Positions 1-8,272 of a stretch of DNA of 45,512 nt are shown here, piece by piece. This DNA is from Chloroflexota bacterium (GTDB taxonomy: Bacteria > Chloroflexota > UBA6077 > FW602-bin22 > JACPRP01). The stretch is from the NCBI GenBank assembly GCA_023480885.1, contig JAMCWX010000062.1, forward strand, positions 1-45,512, given 5' to 3'. Every line of letters begins with the position of its first letter. Position 1 is the first letter of the stretch. The position numbers and the translations under genes were made by a program. The notes beneath the pieces are model-generated. The model saw only the letters and a program-made list of their open reading frames with translations, searched no databases and had not been told where the DNA came from.

Positions 1-632
1 AAGGCCCAGGCCAGTGCGTTCGGGATGATCAGCGTCTTCATCAATTGCAGGTCCGATGCTCCCAGTATCCGACAGGAGTCTACGTAATACCTTTCGATGC
101 TTCGCCCACCCTGAAAGGTGTTAAAGAACACGAGGAAGAACACCATCAACCATACCATCACCACCTTCGAGGTGAAGCCGAAGCCGAAGACGATTGTCAC
201 CAGGGGTATCATGACCAGGCGGGGAAGGGAGTTGACTGCTAGAATGAAGGGCTCGAAGGCATTTGCCAGAAAACGGTTCTGGCTCAGCCATACGCCAATA
301 AGGAACCCCGATAGGATGCCGACTATCAGTCCGACGAATGTTTCTTCGAGGGTTACCACCAGGTGTTTCCAGAGCATCCCGCTGAGCGAGCCGAACGTCA
401 TGTCCCACAGGCGCATGGCCACTCTGGAAGGGCTGCTGATGTAGAACGGATCGAAGAAGGTGTTCTTCTGGAGCCATTCTATCAGAGGGAAGTATTCCCA
501 CATCGCCAGCACCGCGATCACGATGGCCACACGCGTCAGGTTAGTCTTGAACAGATCGCTGGATCGCCCCTCTTCACGCGCGAGCTTACCTTTGCTCCTG
601 GTCGCCAGTGACGCAGCTTGTCGAGTTCCCAA
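1..632 (-). CDS. ABC transporter permease, nitrate/sulfonate/taurine type (partial, runs off left edge)
   Basis: Inner-membrane permease of an importer of the SsuC/TauC type. Translating the minus strand gives an open frame from a TTG at 632 to the window edge, about 210 residues. It has a short polar N-terminus (LARE, SSDLF), a first membrane segment around VAIVIAVLAMW, and further hydrophobic segments such as GLIVGILSGFLIGVW and VVMVWLMVFFLVFFNTFQG. The EAA-like cytoplasmic loop that contacts the ATPase (SCRILGASDLQLMKTLIIP) sits at the cut end. The TTG start lies 7 bases after the stop of the ATPase gene, and the AAGGGG at the end of that gene serves as its Shine-Dalgarno. Gene order is binding protein, ATPase, permease. 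The family is clear but the substrate is not. Confidence 0.85.
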   Translation of the reverse strand, partial: MGTRQAASLATRSKGKLAREEGRSSDLFKTNLTRVAIVIAVLAMWEYFPLIEWLQKNTFFDPFYISSPSRVAMRLWDMTFGSLSGMLWKHLVVTLEETFVGLIVGILSGFLIGVWLSQNRFLANAFEPFILAVNSLPRLVMIPLVTIVFGFGFTSKVVMVWLMVFFLVFFNTFQGGRSIERYYVDSCRILGASDLQLMKTLIIPNALAWA

Positions 633-639
633 CTTGCTC

Positions 640-1437
640 TCACCCCTTTAAGAATAGCAAGTCCTGCCTCTCCAGTTCGGAAGCCAGAAGATCCCACACC
701 TCCCTGGACTGACGGAGGAAAGACTCATCTTCACGCAGTCGGATAACGTTCCGTGGGCGAGGGAGCTTGACCTGGTACTCCGCCAGTATTCGCCCTGGAC
801 GTGTCCCCATTATGATGACCCTGTCCGAGAGCGTCAGAGCCTCGGACAGGTCGTGCGTGACGAACAGGATGGTTTGACGAAACTGGTCCCAGATTTGCAG
901 GAGTTCGTTGTGGATGAACATCTTGGTGAACGCGTCGAGGGCGCCGAAAGGCTCGTCCATGAGCAACACCGACGGCTCCACCACGAGGGTCATCACCAGG
1001 GCAAGGCGACGCCTCATACCCCCGGAAAGCTGGTATGGGTAGTAGTTCTCGAAGCCCTGGAGGCCCGCCATCGACAGAAAACGCGCCGCCTTCGCCGGCC
1101 GCTCGCTCTTCGGCACGTCGCGATACTCTAGCCCGAGGAGCACGTTGTCATAAACGCGGCGCCAGGGCAGAACGGTATCCTGCTGGAACACGTAACCAAT
1201 CTGGGGGTGCCGACGGCCGTTATAATCCTCTCCCTCGATCAGAACGGTGCCGCCGCTAGGTGAAATGAGCCCGGCGACGATGTTGAGTAGAGTGGATTTT
1301 CCGCAACCGCTCGGCCCGATGAGTGCGACGAACTCGCCCGTTGCGATGTCAAGATTGGCGTCCTCAAGGGCTGTGAAAACGCTACCTTGACTGTTGAACC
1401 TCTGAGTTACACCTTTGATCGATATCTTCGAAGCCAC
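640..1437 (-). CDS. ABC transporter ATP-binding protein, nitrate/sulfonate/taurine type
   Basis: Cytoplasmic ATPase of the importer, 265 residues, the usual length for SsuB/TauB. All nucleotide-binding motifs are intact: Walker A GPSGCGKST near residue 41, Q-loop GYVFQQD, signature LSGGMRRR, Walker B VLLMDEPFGALD and the H-loop in FVTHDLSEA. It starts with GTG at 1437, 26 bases after the binding-protein stop, with only a weak Shine-Dalgarno, and ends 7 bases before the permease start. ATPases of this family cannot tell sulfonate, taurine, nitrate, phthalate or pyrimidine importers apart, so no substrate is assigned. It is probably translated from the GntR-led transcript starting near 3500. 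Confidence 0.93.
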   Translation of the reverse strand: MASKISIKGVTQRFNSQGSVFTALEDANLDIATGEFVALIGPSGCGKSTLLNIVAGLISPSGGTVLIEGEDYNGRRHPQIGYVFQQDTVLPWRRVYDNVLLGLEYRDVPKSERPAKAARFLSMAGLQGFENYYPYQLSGGMRRRLALVMTLVVEPSVLLMDEPFGALDAFTKMFIHNELLQIWDQFRQTILFVTHDLSEALTLSDRVIIMGTRPGRILAEYQVKLPRPRNVIRLREDESFLRQSREVWDLLASELERQDLLFLKG

Positions 1438-1463
1438 GGTGTCTTTGGCACCCCCGTTTCGTC

Positions 1464-2597
1464 CTACTTGCCCGAGATCTGCTTCAGGAACGACATATCT
1501 ACAACCTGCTCGTAGGGCACATCCTTCCCCACGATGCCCAAAGATACCTTCATGCCCCTGTCGTATGTATCCTTGTCGAGCATTCCGCTGTAGTTGTAGA
1601 CCTTCTTCTTGAGCTCTTTGGTCACGCTCACGAACTGCTCTTTACCGGACACTTTGATCTCGTCAGACTCGTTTTGGGTCGCGTCGAAGATCTCCTCAGG
1701 GGACGCCGTCTCTATGTACTTCATTGCCTTGGCCGTCGCCCGAACGTAGGCTTCCACGGTGTCCTTATTCTCCGCCGCGTAATCTTTGAGAACCCAGAGC
1801 GTGATGCCGGGGATGTTGCCGCCAAAAATCTCGTTCCAGGTTTTGTCATCGGCGGCGCTGAACAGCGTCTTGCCGAAGCCCTCCTTCTCGGATTTCTGTC
1901 GCCAGCTCTCGTTGGCCACGATGGCATCCACTCGCTTGGACTTCAGGCCTCCCAGCACGCCCGAGCTGTCGCCCAGAGGAATGAACTCGACGGCCTTGCC
2001 TATGCCAGCCTGGTTAACTATGTGGGCTCCCATCGTATGAAGGCCACCGCCCAGCCCGGTCACGCCGATCTTCTTGCCTGCGAGGTCCTTTAGCGTCTTG
2101 ATCTTGCCGGAATCGTAAAGCTCTTTGTTGACCACGATGGTAGCGTAATCGAGCCGGTTCATGTGGCTGAACACGACGACGGTCGGCTTCCCTTTGGTGT
2201 TCAATTTCATCGCGTTCTCGATGCCACCAGTGGCGAACTGAATTTGCTTGGCCGCCAGCATCTCTGCCGTCTTGGAGCCCGAGCCTTGCGAGTAGACCAC
2301 TTCTACGTCCAGGCCCTCATCCTTGAAGTATCCCTTAGCCCTGGCTACCAGAGGATAGAAGAACGTTGGGTCACCGATGGATATCGCGGCGGTGACCTTC
2401 TTGAGAGGCTTTGCCGGCGCCGAAGAGCTAGCGCTCTGACCGCCCGAGCTTGATGACCCACTTGCCGACTGTGGCTGGTTCGAAGCGTTACTTGCTCCCG
2501 GTGCACAGCTAACCAACGAGAGCAGCACAGCAGCCACGAGGACGACCACGATAGCGACCGCAAGATGCGAAGCCGAAGTCCCTGTCTTTCCTTTCAT
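1464..2597 (-). CDS. ABC transporter substrate-binding lipoprotein (NMT1/SsuA-like)
   Basis: Extracytoplasmic binding protein of the importer, 377 residues. The N-terminus is a lipoprotein signal: charged MKGKTG, hydrophobic stretch VAIVVVLVAAVLLSL, and lipobox LVSC with the lipidated Cys at residue 31. A Ser/Gly/Ala-rich linker follows. The mature domain starts near VTAAISIGDPTFFYPLVARA and has the NMT1/SsuA pattern (GYFKDEGLDVEVV, GSGSKTAEMLAAKQIQFATG, LAGKKIGVTG). The ATG at 2597 has a strong AGGAGG five bases upstream and overlaps the regulator stop as ATGA, which suggests translational coupling. The ligand is unknown; nearby genes suggest an organic anion feeding the acyl-CoA pathway, but this is inference. 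Confidence 0.9.
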   Translation of the reverse strand: MKGKTGTSASHLAVAIVVVLVAAVLLSLVSCAPGASNASNQPQSASGSSSSGGQSASSSAPAKPLKKVTAAISIGDPTFFYPLVARAKGYFKDEGLDVEVVYSQGSGSKTAEMLAAKQIQFATGGIENAMKLNTKGKPTVVVFSHMNRLDYATIVVNKELYDSGKIKTLKDLAGKKIGVTGLGGGLHTMGAHIVNQAGIGKAVEFIPLGDSSGVLGGLKSKRVDAIVANESWRQKSEKEGFGKTLFSAADDKTWNEIFGGNIPGITLWVLKDYAAENKDTVEAYVRATAKAMKYIETASPEEIFDATQNESDEIKVSGKEQFVSVTKELKKKVYNYSGMLDKDTYDRGMKVSLGIVGKDVPYEQVVDMSFLKQISGK

Positions 2598-2685
2598 ACC
2601 ACCCTCCTTTTTTTGTGCTCCAGTTCCTTCTGGAACTCCTTCTGCAAGACGACGTTCATAGAATGGGCCACGTGCCTCTTGATCA

Positions 2686-2941
2686 GGTCCTCCACGGCGT
2701 CGGCGTCCCTTCGCTCCAGGGCAGCCAGGATCAGCTTGTGTCCTTCGACAGAGTGCCTTCTTTCGGCGGGGTCGGTCAGCGTGGCCAGGCGGTAGCTCAA
2801 CAGAGAGCTGCGCGGTCTTCCACGGCGTCGGCGTCCCTTCGCTCCAGGGCAGCCAGGATCAGCTTGTGTCCTTCGACAGAGTGCCTTCTTTCGGCGGGGT
2901 CGGTCAGCGTGGCCAGGCGGTAGCTCAACAGAGAGCTGCGC
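2686..2941. repeat. 128-bp perfect-register tandem duplication inside the GntR gene
   Basis: Bases 2686-2813 and 2814-2941 are adjacent direct copies of one 128-bp unit. I found one difference, C at 2690 versus T at 2818. The unit codes for the part of the FCD domain around LLSYRLATLTDPAERRHS. As 128 is not a multiple of three, it shifts the frame by +2. Confidence 0.95.
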
Positions 2942-3281
2942 ACCGTGTCGATGAGCTCGCGGAGCCTCCTGTTTTGCGAACACGAGATGAGGAGGTCGTG
3001 GAACTCGGTGTTCAACTGGAAAAGCTGCGACGCCGAGTCCTGCTCGTCGACGCACTTCAAAGATCGGGCGTAGATCACCTTGAGTTCGTCTAGCTGGGTA
3101 ACAGAGATGCGGCTTGTGGCCAGGCGCCCGGCGTATCCTTCGAGAACCTGACGAACGCCGAAGATTTCCTCCACCTCCTGAGCCGAGAAGTCGGCGACGA
3201 CGTAACCCTTGCGCGGGATCGAACTGACCATGCCCTCGCTCTCGAGCATATGAATGGCTTCGCGCACAGGGGTGCGGCTGA

Positions 3282-3295
3282 TACCGAGTACCGAG
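3282..3295. repeat. 7-bp tandem duplication in the helix-turn-helix of the GntR gene
   Basis: TACCGAG is repeated directly (3282-3288 and 3289-3295). On the coding strand this is CTCGGTA twice. Removing one copy gives the family sequence QLGISRTPVREA. The copy number changes the frame by +1. Confidence 0.92.
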
Positions 3296-3478
3296 TTGCT
3301 GGGCGATTTCGGTCTCCACCAACCTGGCTCCGCCTCTAAGCTTTCCTTCGATGATAGCCTTTCGAAGGACCTGGTACACCTCCTCACGGAGGGGCTTGCG
3401 TGTTTCCAGACGGGGTACTGCCAGGACGCTTTCCATAACACACCGTAGAACTTGATAATGGGTCAGATGGAGGACTGA

Positions 3479-3524
3479 ATACTGTATGCTGTATACAGTA
3501 TATTCATTTGCAAGCGATTGTCAA
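3479..3524 (-). promoter_or_regulatory. Promoter and GntR-type operator for the regulator/ABC importer operon
   Basis: On the minus strand there is a TTGACA (3519-3524), a 16-base spacer and TATACT (3497-3502). An inverted repeat with arms ATACTGTAT (3479-3487) and ATACAGTAT (3493-3501) overlaps the -10. It also contains the perfect 10-mer CTGTATACAG. FCD-type GntR regulators commonly bind TGTATACA-like palindromes, so this is most likely the autoregulatory operator of the now-broken gene. Confidence 0.72.
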
Positions 3525-3658
3525 GAGGGAAATCCGCTTATCATTGCGTGTTGATCGTGGATAGACTTCCTGGTAGAATGCCAGTACGCAAAGTATTGAG
3601 ACATAGGTTGTTGAACCCTGGCTCTCTGTGGTAAGCATAAGCAACGGCAGGTGGAATA

Positions 3659-4869
3659 ATGAAGCGAAATTCGAACATCTTCCGCAATCTTACCGTTCTT
3701 AGTCTGGAGCAAGCTACCGTTCTCCCCTATCTCACCTGGTTGATCGCCTGGCGCAGGATGGTGTTCGGGTCATTCGGTTGGAGCACCCTGTCCAATGCGA
3801 TCCCAACCGCAGGATCGGCTACCCGTTCCAGCCAGGTGAAGAAAAGATGTGTTCGTACTTCTTTGCATTCAATTCAGGTAAAGAGGCAGTAACCCTTGAC
3901 CTCAAGAATCAGAGAGGGCAGGAGATCCTGCGCAAGCTCATCAAGGAGCTCAACGTCGATATCTTCACAACGAACCAGTTGCCCAAGAATTACGCTACCC
4001 TGGGAATCGATTACGATGCGCTCCGGGCCGTAAAGCCAGATATCATCTGGTTGGGTATCTCTGGCTTCGGGCCAGATTCCAACGAGGCTGCTTACGATCC
4101 CATTCTGCAGGCGCGAGGCGGGCTGATGGAGATGACCGGGGAGGCCGGAGGTGAGCCTCAAGTGTTGGGGATCCCACTGCCGGACATGGGTACGAGCGAG
4201 CACGCCTATGGTCTCATAATGAAGGCCCTGTTCAAGCGCGCAATGACGAACGAGGGCAGCCGCATCGATATGGCCATGATCGATTCCACGGTCTCGTGGC
4301 TTGTCCAGCCAGTCACCATGGCGACCACATTCAACCAGGTGATGACGCGGCGGGGGAACACTCACGAGTTTTTCGCCCCTGTGAGCGTCTTCCCTACGAG
4401 CGACGGTTTTGTGTACGTTGCCATGGGCAACGATATCCAGTGGCAACGGCTGCTGGCCATTCCTGGTTTCGAGCAACTTGCCGAACCCTGCTACGAGAAG
4501 AATGCTGGCCGCATCGCCGACAAGCATCGGTTGAACGAGCGGATTGCCGAGGCCACCAGGAAGTTCGGTACGGCAGAGCTGATCGAGACGTTCCGCAGGG
4601 CAATGATCCCGATTGCCAAAGTCCAGGGGATTCGCGATGTCTGCGAGGACCCGGCGGTAAAGCCGAAGCTGCTGAAAAGTGTGGATCCAGCGACGGGATT
4701 CGAGGTGACTATGGCTCCGCCCCCCTATATGACGGAGTACTTGAAAGAGATTGACCAGACGCTGCCGTTCCCGCCTCGACTGGGTGAACATAACGAAGCC
4801 GTCTACGGCGGCATCCTCGGAATGGGTAAGCACGAGCTCGAGGCGCTTAGACGTGACGGCGTGATCTAA
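3659..4869 (+). pseudogene. CaiB/BaiF-type (class III) CoA-transferase, frameshifted near the N-terminus
   Basis: Class III CoA-transferases move CoA between an acyl-CoA and a free acid. The frame opening at 3659 gives the family's first strand (LTVLSLEQATVLPYLT). The rest lies in a different frame from about 3747: RLAQDGVRVIRLEHP, then NSGKEAVTLDLKNQRGQEIL, the conserved Asp region AAYDPILQARGGLMEMTG, and a normal C-terminus ending at 4869. The two frames meet at about 3735-3750, and one single-base indel would join them into a protein of about 400 residues, the usual size. The remaining in-frame ATG at 3778 would remove the N-terminal CoA-binding strand. It is either a recent null mutation or a sequencing error. 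It lies between the ABC importer and the acyl-CoA dehydrogenase, fitting CoA activation of an imported acid. Confidence 0.82.
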
Positions 4870-4933
4870 GACGAACCCCCATATGTGGAAAGAACCTTGT
4901 ATCTTGTCGCAACAAATTCCGCAAGAGTTCTTG

Positions 4934-4987
4934 TTGACAAGCTGGCCGACGTGTGATACATTCTTGAGTGCACCAAACGTTCGGTGC
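4934..4987 (+). promoter_or_regulatory. Promoter and TetR operator upstream of the acyl-CoA dehydrogenase gene
   Basis: TTGACA (4934-4939), 17-base spacer, TACATT (4957-4962), followed 7 bases later by the palindrome GCACCAAACGTTCGGTGC (4970-4987, one mismatch between arms). The palindrome would cover the transcription start, so a bound protein should repress. It is one of five related sites in the window. Confidence 0.85.
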
Positions 4988-5038
4988 GGCCACCATTTTG
5001 GCATGCTTCAGTTTAGATAGCGTACGGGGAGGCAATCG

Positions 5039-6190
5039 ATGAAGGATCAGTTCGCGTTGAACCAGGGTCAGGAGATTCTTCGGAAGAACATTCGACGGCT
5101 TTGCGAAGAGATGATCGGTCCGCGCACTGCGGAAATCGAGCAGACAGGGGTTTTCCCCGAGAATCTCAAGCAGATAATCCGCAAGAATGGACTGATCGGA
5201 TTCCCCTTCCCCAAAGCATATGGCGGGTCTGGTGGGGATGAGGTGAGCTTCTGCGTAATCGTGGAGGAGGTTGCCCGAGTCAACGGCGACGCCATGATGT
5301 GGGTGTCGCAGAATCACCTGGGCGCTCAGCCGATCGTCCTCGCCGGCAGCGAAGAGCAGAAGAAGAAATTTCTGCCGTCCATCGTTTCTGGTGAGACCAT
5401 GTGCTCCTTTGGCCTCACAGAGCCGGAAGGTGGATCGGACGTAGCGGGAATGCGGACCAGAGCGGAGCTTAGGGGCGACCACTATGTTATCAATGGTGGG
5501 AAGCGCTTCATATCTTTCGGAAATATGGCCGGCTACGTAACTGTTTTCGCCAAGACCAATCCCAGCGCGGGAAGAAAGGGCATCAGTTGCTTCGTCGTCG
5601 AGAAAGGGACGCCAGGGTTCTCCGCTCCACGCGTGGAGGACAAAATGGCCTTGCACTCTTCCCCCACGGCCGAACTGGTCTTCGATAATTGCATCGTCCC
5701 GCGCGAGAACCTGCTGGGCAAAGAAGGGGACGGCTGGGATATTGCAATGAGAACCCTCGACGTGACCCGTCCCACCGTGGCGGCTATCGGGCTCGGAATT
5801 GCCCAGGGTGCGTTCGACGCTGCGCTGAATTACGCCAAGCAAAGGGTGCAGTTCGGGCAGCCGATAGCTAACTTCCAGGCGATCCAGGTAATGCTGTCCG
5901 ACATGGCCACCGAAATAGAGGCTGCCAGACTACTTACTTACCGCGCCGCGGCTTACGTCGACGAAGACGATAGGCGTATGGTCAAGTTCGGTAGCATGGC
6001 CAAGTACTATGCCACCGACGTGGCGATGAAGGTTACTACCGACGCTGTACAGATACACGGTGGCTATGGCTACACCAAGGATTTCCCTGTCGAACGGTTT
6101 ATGCGCGAGGCCAAGTTCTCGCAAATCGTCGAGGGCACCAACCAGATTCAGCGTCTGGTCGTGGCGAGGGAGTTGTTGAGGGAGTTTTAG
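5039..6190 (+). CDS. Acyl-CoA dehydrogenase
   Basis: FAD-dependent alpha,beta-dehydrogenation of an acyl-CoA with electrons passed to ETF. The protein has 383 residues, typical for the family. It shows the N-terminal helical domain ([18 protein letters not shown]), the FAD/substrate strand [18 protein letters not shown], and the C-terminal helical domain with [36 protein letters not shown] and [10 protein letters not shown]. The Glu in VEGT matches the catalytic base of medium-chain type enzymes. The ATG follows GGGGAGG with good spacing. A strong promoter with the TetR operator lies directly upstream (4934-4987). Its electrons would go to the ETF encoded at 8273-10125. The true acyl substrate cannot be read from the sequence. 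Confidence 0.95.
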   Translation: MKDQFALNQGQEILRKNIRRLCEEMIGPRTAEIEQTGVFPENLKQIIRKNGLIGFPFPKAYGGSGGDEVSFCVIVEEVARVNGDAMMWVSQNHLGAQPIVLAGSEEQKKKFLPSIVSGETMCSFGLTEPEGGSDVAGMRTRAELRGDHYVINGGKRFISFGNMAGYVTVFAKTNPSAGRKGISCFVVEKGTPGFSAPRVEDKMALHSSPTAELVFDNCIVPRENLLGKEGDGWDIAMRTLDVTRPTVAAIGLGIAQGAFDAALNYAKQRVQFGQPIANFQAIQVMLSDMATEIEAARLLTYRAAAYVDEDDRRMVKFGSMAKYYATDVAMKVTTDAVQIHGGYGYTKDFPVERFMREAKFSQIVEGTNQIQRLVVARELLREF

Positions 6191-6197
6191 AAACTCC
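6181..6197. repeat. Short inverted repeat at the convergent gene ends
   Basis: GGAGTTT and AAACTCC (6181-6187, 6191-6197) form a perfect 7-bp stem with a 3-base loop, spanning the stop of the acyl-CoA dehydrogenase and reaching the stop of the convergent oxidoreductase gene. The two genes are only 6 bases apart. It has no GC-rich stem plus T-run, so calling it a bidirectional terminator would be weak. Confidence 0.35.
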
Positions 6198-8266
6198 TAA
6201 CCGAGAGGGACTTCTGTCACCTGTCGTGGCGTGGCTTCGGTTGTCTGGAGTGCCTGGCCCACCAGTTCGGCCAGGTCCAGAACTCTTATCCGCTCGCCTG
6301 CATCGATTCCTTTGATGCCGTCCTCAAACATCTGCAAGCAGAAGGGACACGCAGTTCCTACGATGCTCGCCCCTGTGCTCAAGGCTTCTCGCGTGCGCAT
6401 CTGGTTGATGCGAGTGCCGATGGTTTCTTCCATCCAGGCACGACCGCCGCCCCCGCCACAGCAAAAGCTTCTCTCCCTGGAACGAACCATCTCGCGGATG
6501 TCGCTGCCTCCGGCTGCTTGCGCCACCGACCGTGGAGGCTCGTACACGTCATTGTGCCGGCCAAGGTAACACGGGTCGTGGAAGGTCAAGGATTGAATTG
6601 ATGGTGGATCCAGCTTCAACTTGCCCTGCGCCAGCAGGCTGGCGATAAACTGGGTGTGGTGGACCACCTCGAAAACGCCCCCCAGATCCGGGTATTCGTT
6701 CTTAAACGTGTTGAAGCAGTGGGGGCACGTCGTCAGAATGGTCTTGACCTGGTAATGCTGCAGGATTTTGATGTTCTTTTTGGCCAGAGACTGGAACAGA
6801 TACTCGTTCCCGACGCGACGCGCAGGGTCGCCGCAGCAGGTTTCCTCGTTCCCCAGCACGTAGAACTCCACCCCCGCACGCTGCAGAATCCTGGCCATAG
6901 CCTGGCTGACGAGCATGTTGCGGTCTACCAGAGCGCCGGAACATCCCACCCAGAACAGGAGATTGCTCCTTCCTTCGGAAGGACCGGCCTTGGATAGCTG
7001 GTTGAGGTTGAGGTCATTGGCCCATTCGGTGCGCATATGCGGCGTGCCAGTCCAGGGGTGCCCCCTTTTTTGCAGGCTTACCATGGCGACCTGAGCGGTC
7101 TCGGGCATCTTGCCGCGCACCATTACCTCGTGGCGACGCAACTCGACGATCTTTGTCATTGGCTCCACGAAGATGGGACACTCGTAATGGCAGGCCCCAC
7201 AGGTGGTGCACGACCAGATTTCGTCGTCGGAGATGTTCTGTCCGACGATTGGATTCGGCTGCGGCCTGGCTCCGTTGCCACCGCTGTGCCAGGGGAGGCC
7301 CACGGTCTCCATATGCAATTGATTCTTGATTTTCTGAACGATCGTTCGGGGAGATAGAGGCTTGCCCGTGGAGGCCGCGGGACAGCGCTCGTGGCAGCGA
7401 CCGCAGCGAACGCACACGTCTGAATCGACGAGATCTTTCCAGACAGCATCCCGAACCGAGCCCATCCCCAACGCTCCCTTATCCTTGAAATCGGCGATAG
7501 TCTTCAGCGCTCCCTTCGGGCGGAGGCGCATCAGGAACACGTTGACCGGAGCGAGCAGGATGTGCGACTGAGTGGACCACCCGATGCAGAAGGCGATGAA
7601 GGTGAAGGCGGTAATCATATGGAACCACCAGGTGGCGGCGTGCAAAGTGAGCAGGGTGGGCTCTCCGATTCCACGGACTATTAGCGCCACGCCATACCCA
7701 CCCAAAGACCAGGGCGCCCAGTCAGGATGCTGTGTTAGCTCCGTTGCGGCGATGCGGAATCCCTCGACTAAGAAGCCGGTTACGAGGATCACGAAGATGA
7801 AGGCGATGGCGATGGCGAAAGCGCGGTCGCTGTCCAGGCGCCTGGCTTTAATTACATATCGCCTGAAGGCGGCCATGAGAATGCCGACAATGGCGCCAAG
7901 GCCGAAGATGTTAAGGGCAAGCTTGTAACCAAGATAGAAGTTCCCCTGCAGCACTCGAATGTGGAAATCCTCGTGGACCATAACCAGGAGCGTGCCGATG
8001 AAGAGGACGACGAAGCCCCAGAAGATAAGAAGGTGCATAACGCCCGCGTAACCTTCACGCAGGATGCGCGCCTGACCGAGGGCGTTAACCAATGTGCGCC
8101 AGATCCTTAGCGATATCTCGGATGGCTTCTCGGACGGCCTCCCGGCGCGCCAGCGGTTGACGCGAGCATAGATCCCCAGGGCCATGATGGCGATGCTTAT
8201 GATGGCGATCGGGTAGACCGCGAGCCCCCAGGAGATGTTCCAGTAGATTTCTCGGGTCGGCGTCAT
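6197..8266 (-). CDS. Membrane heterodisulfide reductase-like Fe-S oxidoreductase (ETF:quinone oxidoreductase, FadF/EMO-like)
   Basis: 689-residue fusion. Residues 1-240 carry five or six membrane segments (SWGLAVYPIAIISIAIMALG, GVMHLLIFWGFVVLFIGTLL, AFAIAIAFIFVILVTGFLV, MITAFTFIAFCIGW) of the nitrate-reductase gamma type, which normally bind haem b. Two 4Fe-4S motifs follow: CVRCGRCHERC (Cys 285, 288, 291, 295) and CTTCGACHYEC (Cys 353, 356, 359, 363). Two CCG domains close the protein (NEETCCGDP with TTCPHCF; CYLGRH, CCGGGGGR and ACPFC). This architecture is known from proteins that take electrons from ETF to menaquinone during acyl-CoA oxidation. It starts 6 bases after etfA, at the end of the operon, supporting that role. 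Menaquinone genes are at 31403-35792. Confidence 0.9.
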   Translation of the reverse strand: MTPTREIYWNISWGLAVYPIAIISIAIMALGIYARVNRWRAGRPSEKPSEISLRIWRTLVNALGQARILREGYAGVMHLLIFWGFVVLFIGTLLVMVHEDFHIRVLQGNFYLGYKLALNIFGLGAIVGILMAAFRRYVIKARRLDSDRAFAIAIAFIFVILVTGFLVEGFRIAATELTQHPDWAPWSLGGYGVALIVRGIGEPTLLTLHAATWWFHMITAFTFIAFCIGWSTQSHILLAPVNVFLMRLRPKGALKTIADFKDKGALGMGSVRDAVWKDLVDSDVCVRCGRCHERCPAASTGKPLSPRTIVQKIKNQLHMETVGLPWHSGGNGARPQPNPIVGQNISDDEIWSCTTCGACHYECPIFVEPMTKIVELRRHEVMVRGKMPETAQVAMVSLQKRGHPWTGTPHMRTEWANDLNLNQLSKAGPSEGRSNLLFWVGCSGALVDRNMLVSQAMARILQRAGVEFYVLGNEETCCGDPARRVGNEYLFQSLAKKNIKILQHYQVKTILTTCPHCFNTFKNEYPDLGGVFEVVHHTQFIASLLAQGKLKLDPPSIQSLTFHDPCYLGRHNDVYEPPRSVAQAAGGSDIREMVRSRERSFCCGGGGGRAWMEETIGTRINQMRTREALSTGASIVGTACPFCLQMFEDGIKGIDAGERIRVLDLAELVGQALQTTEATPRQVTEVPLG

Positions 8267-8272
8267 TTCGGG

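Larger units (their letters stand above)
2594..3436 (-). pseudogene. GntR-family (FCD type) transcriptional regulator disrupted by two tandem duplications
   Basis: A FadR/FCD-type GntR repressor whose reading frame is scrambled. The ATG frame at 3436 encodes the winged-helix start (EEVYQVLRKAIIEGKL, VETEIAQQLG). A 7-bp tandem duplication at 3282-3295 then shifts the frame inside the helix-turn-helix. The correct continuation (GISRTPVREAIHMLESEG, then the FCD domain with NTEFHDLLISCSQNRRL) is in another frame until a 128-bp tandem duplication (2686-2941) shifts it back to the original frame for the C-terminus (LIKRHVAHSMNVVLQ). Together the insertions add 135 bases, so a continuous 280-codon ORF survives, but roughly 115 of its residues are out of frame. 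Removing one copy of each repeat restores a normal regulator of about 235 residues. Its stop overlaps the binding-protein ATG (ATGA). It is probably inactive, or switchable if the duplications collapse. An assembly artefact is possible. Confidence 0.85.

Noticed and set aside
3521..3712. 63-residue minus-strand ORF in the gap between the GntR and CoA-transferase genes
   Set aside because: Overlaps the GntR promoter and the CoA-transferase start and shows no protein-like composition.
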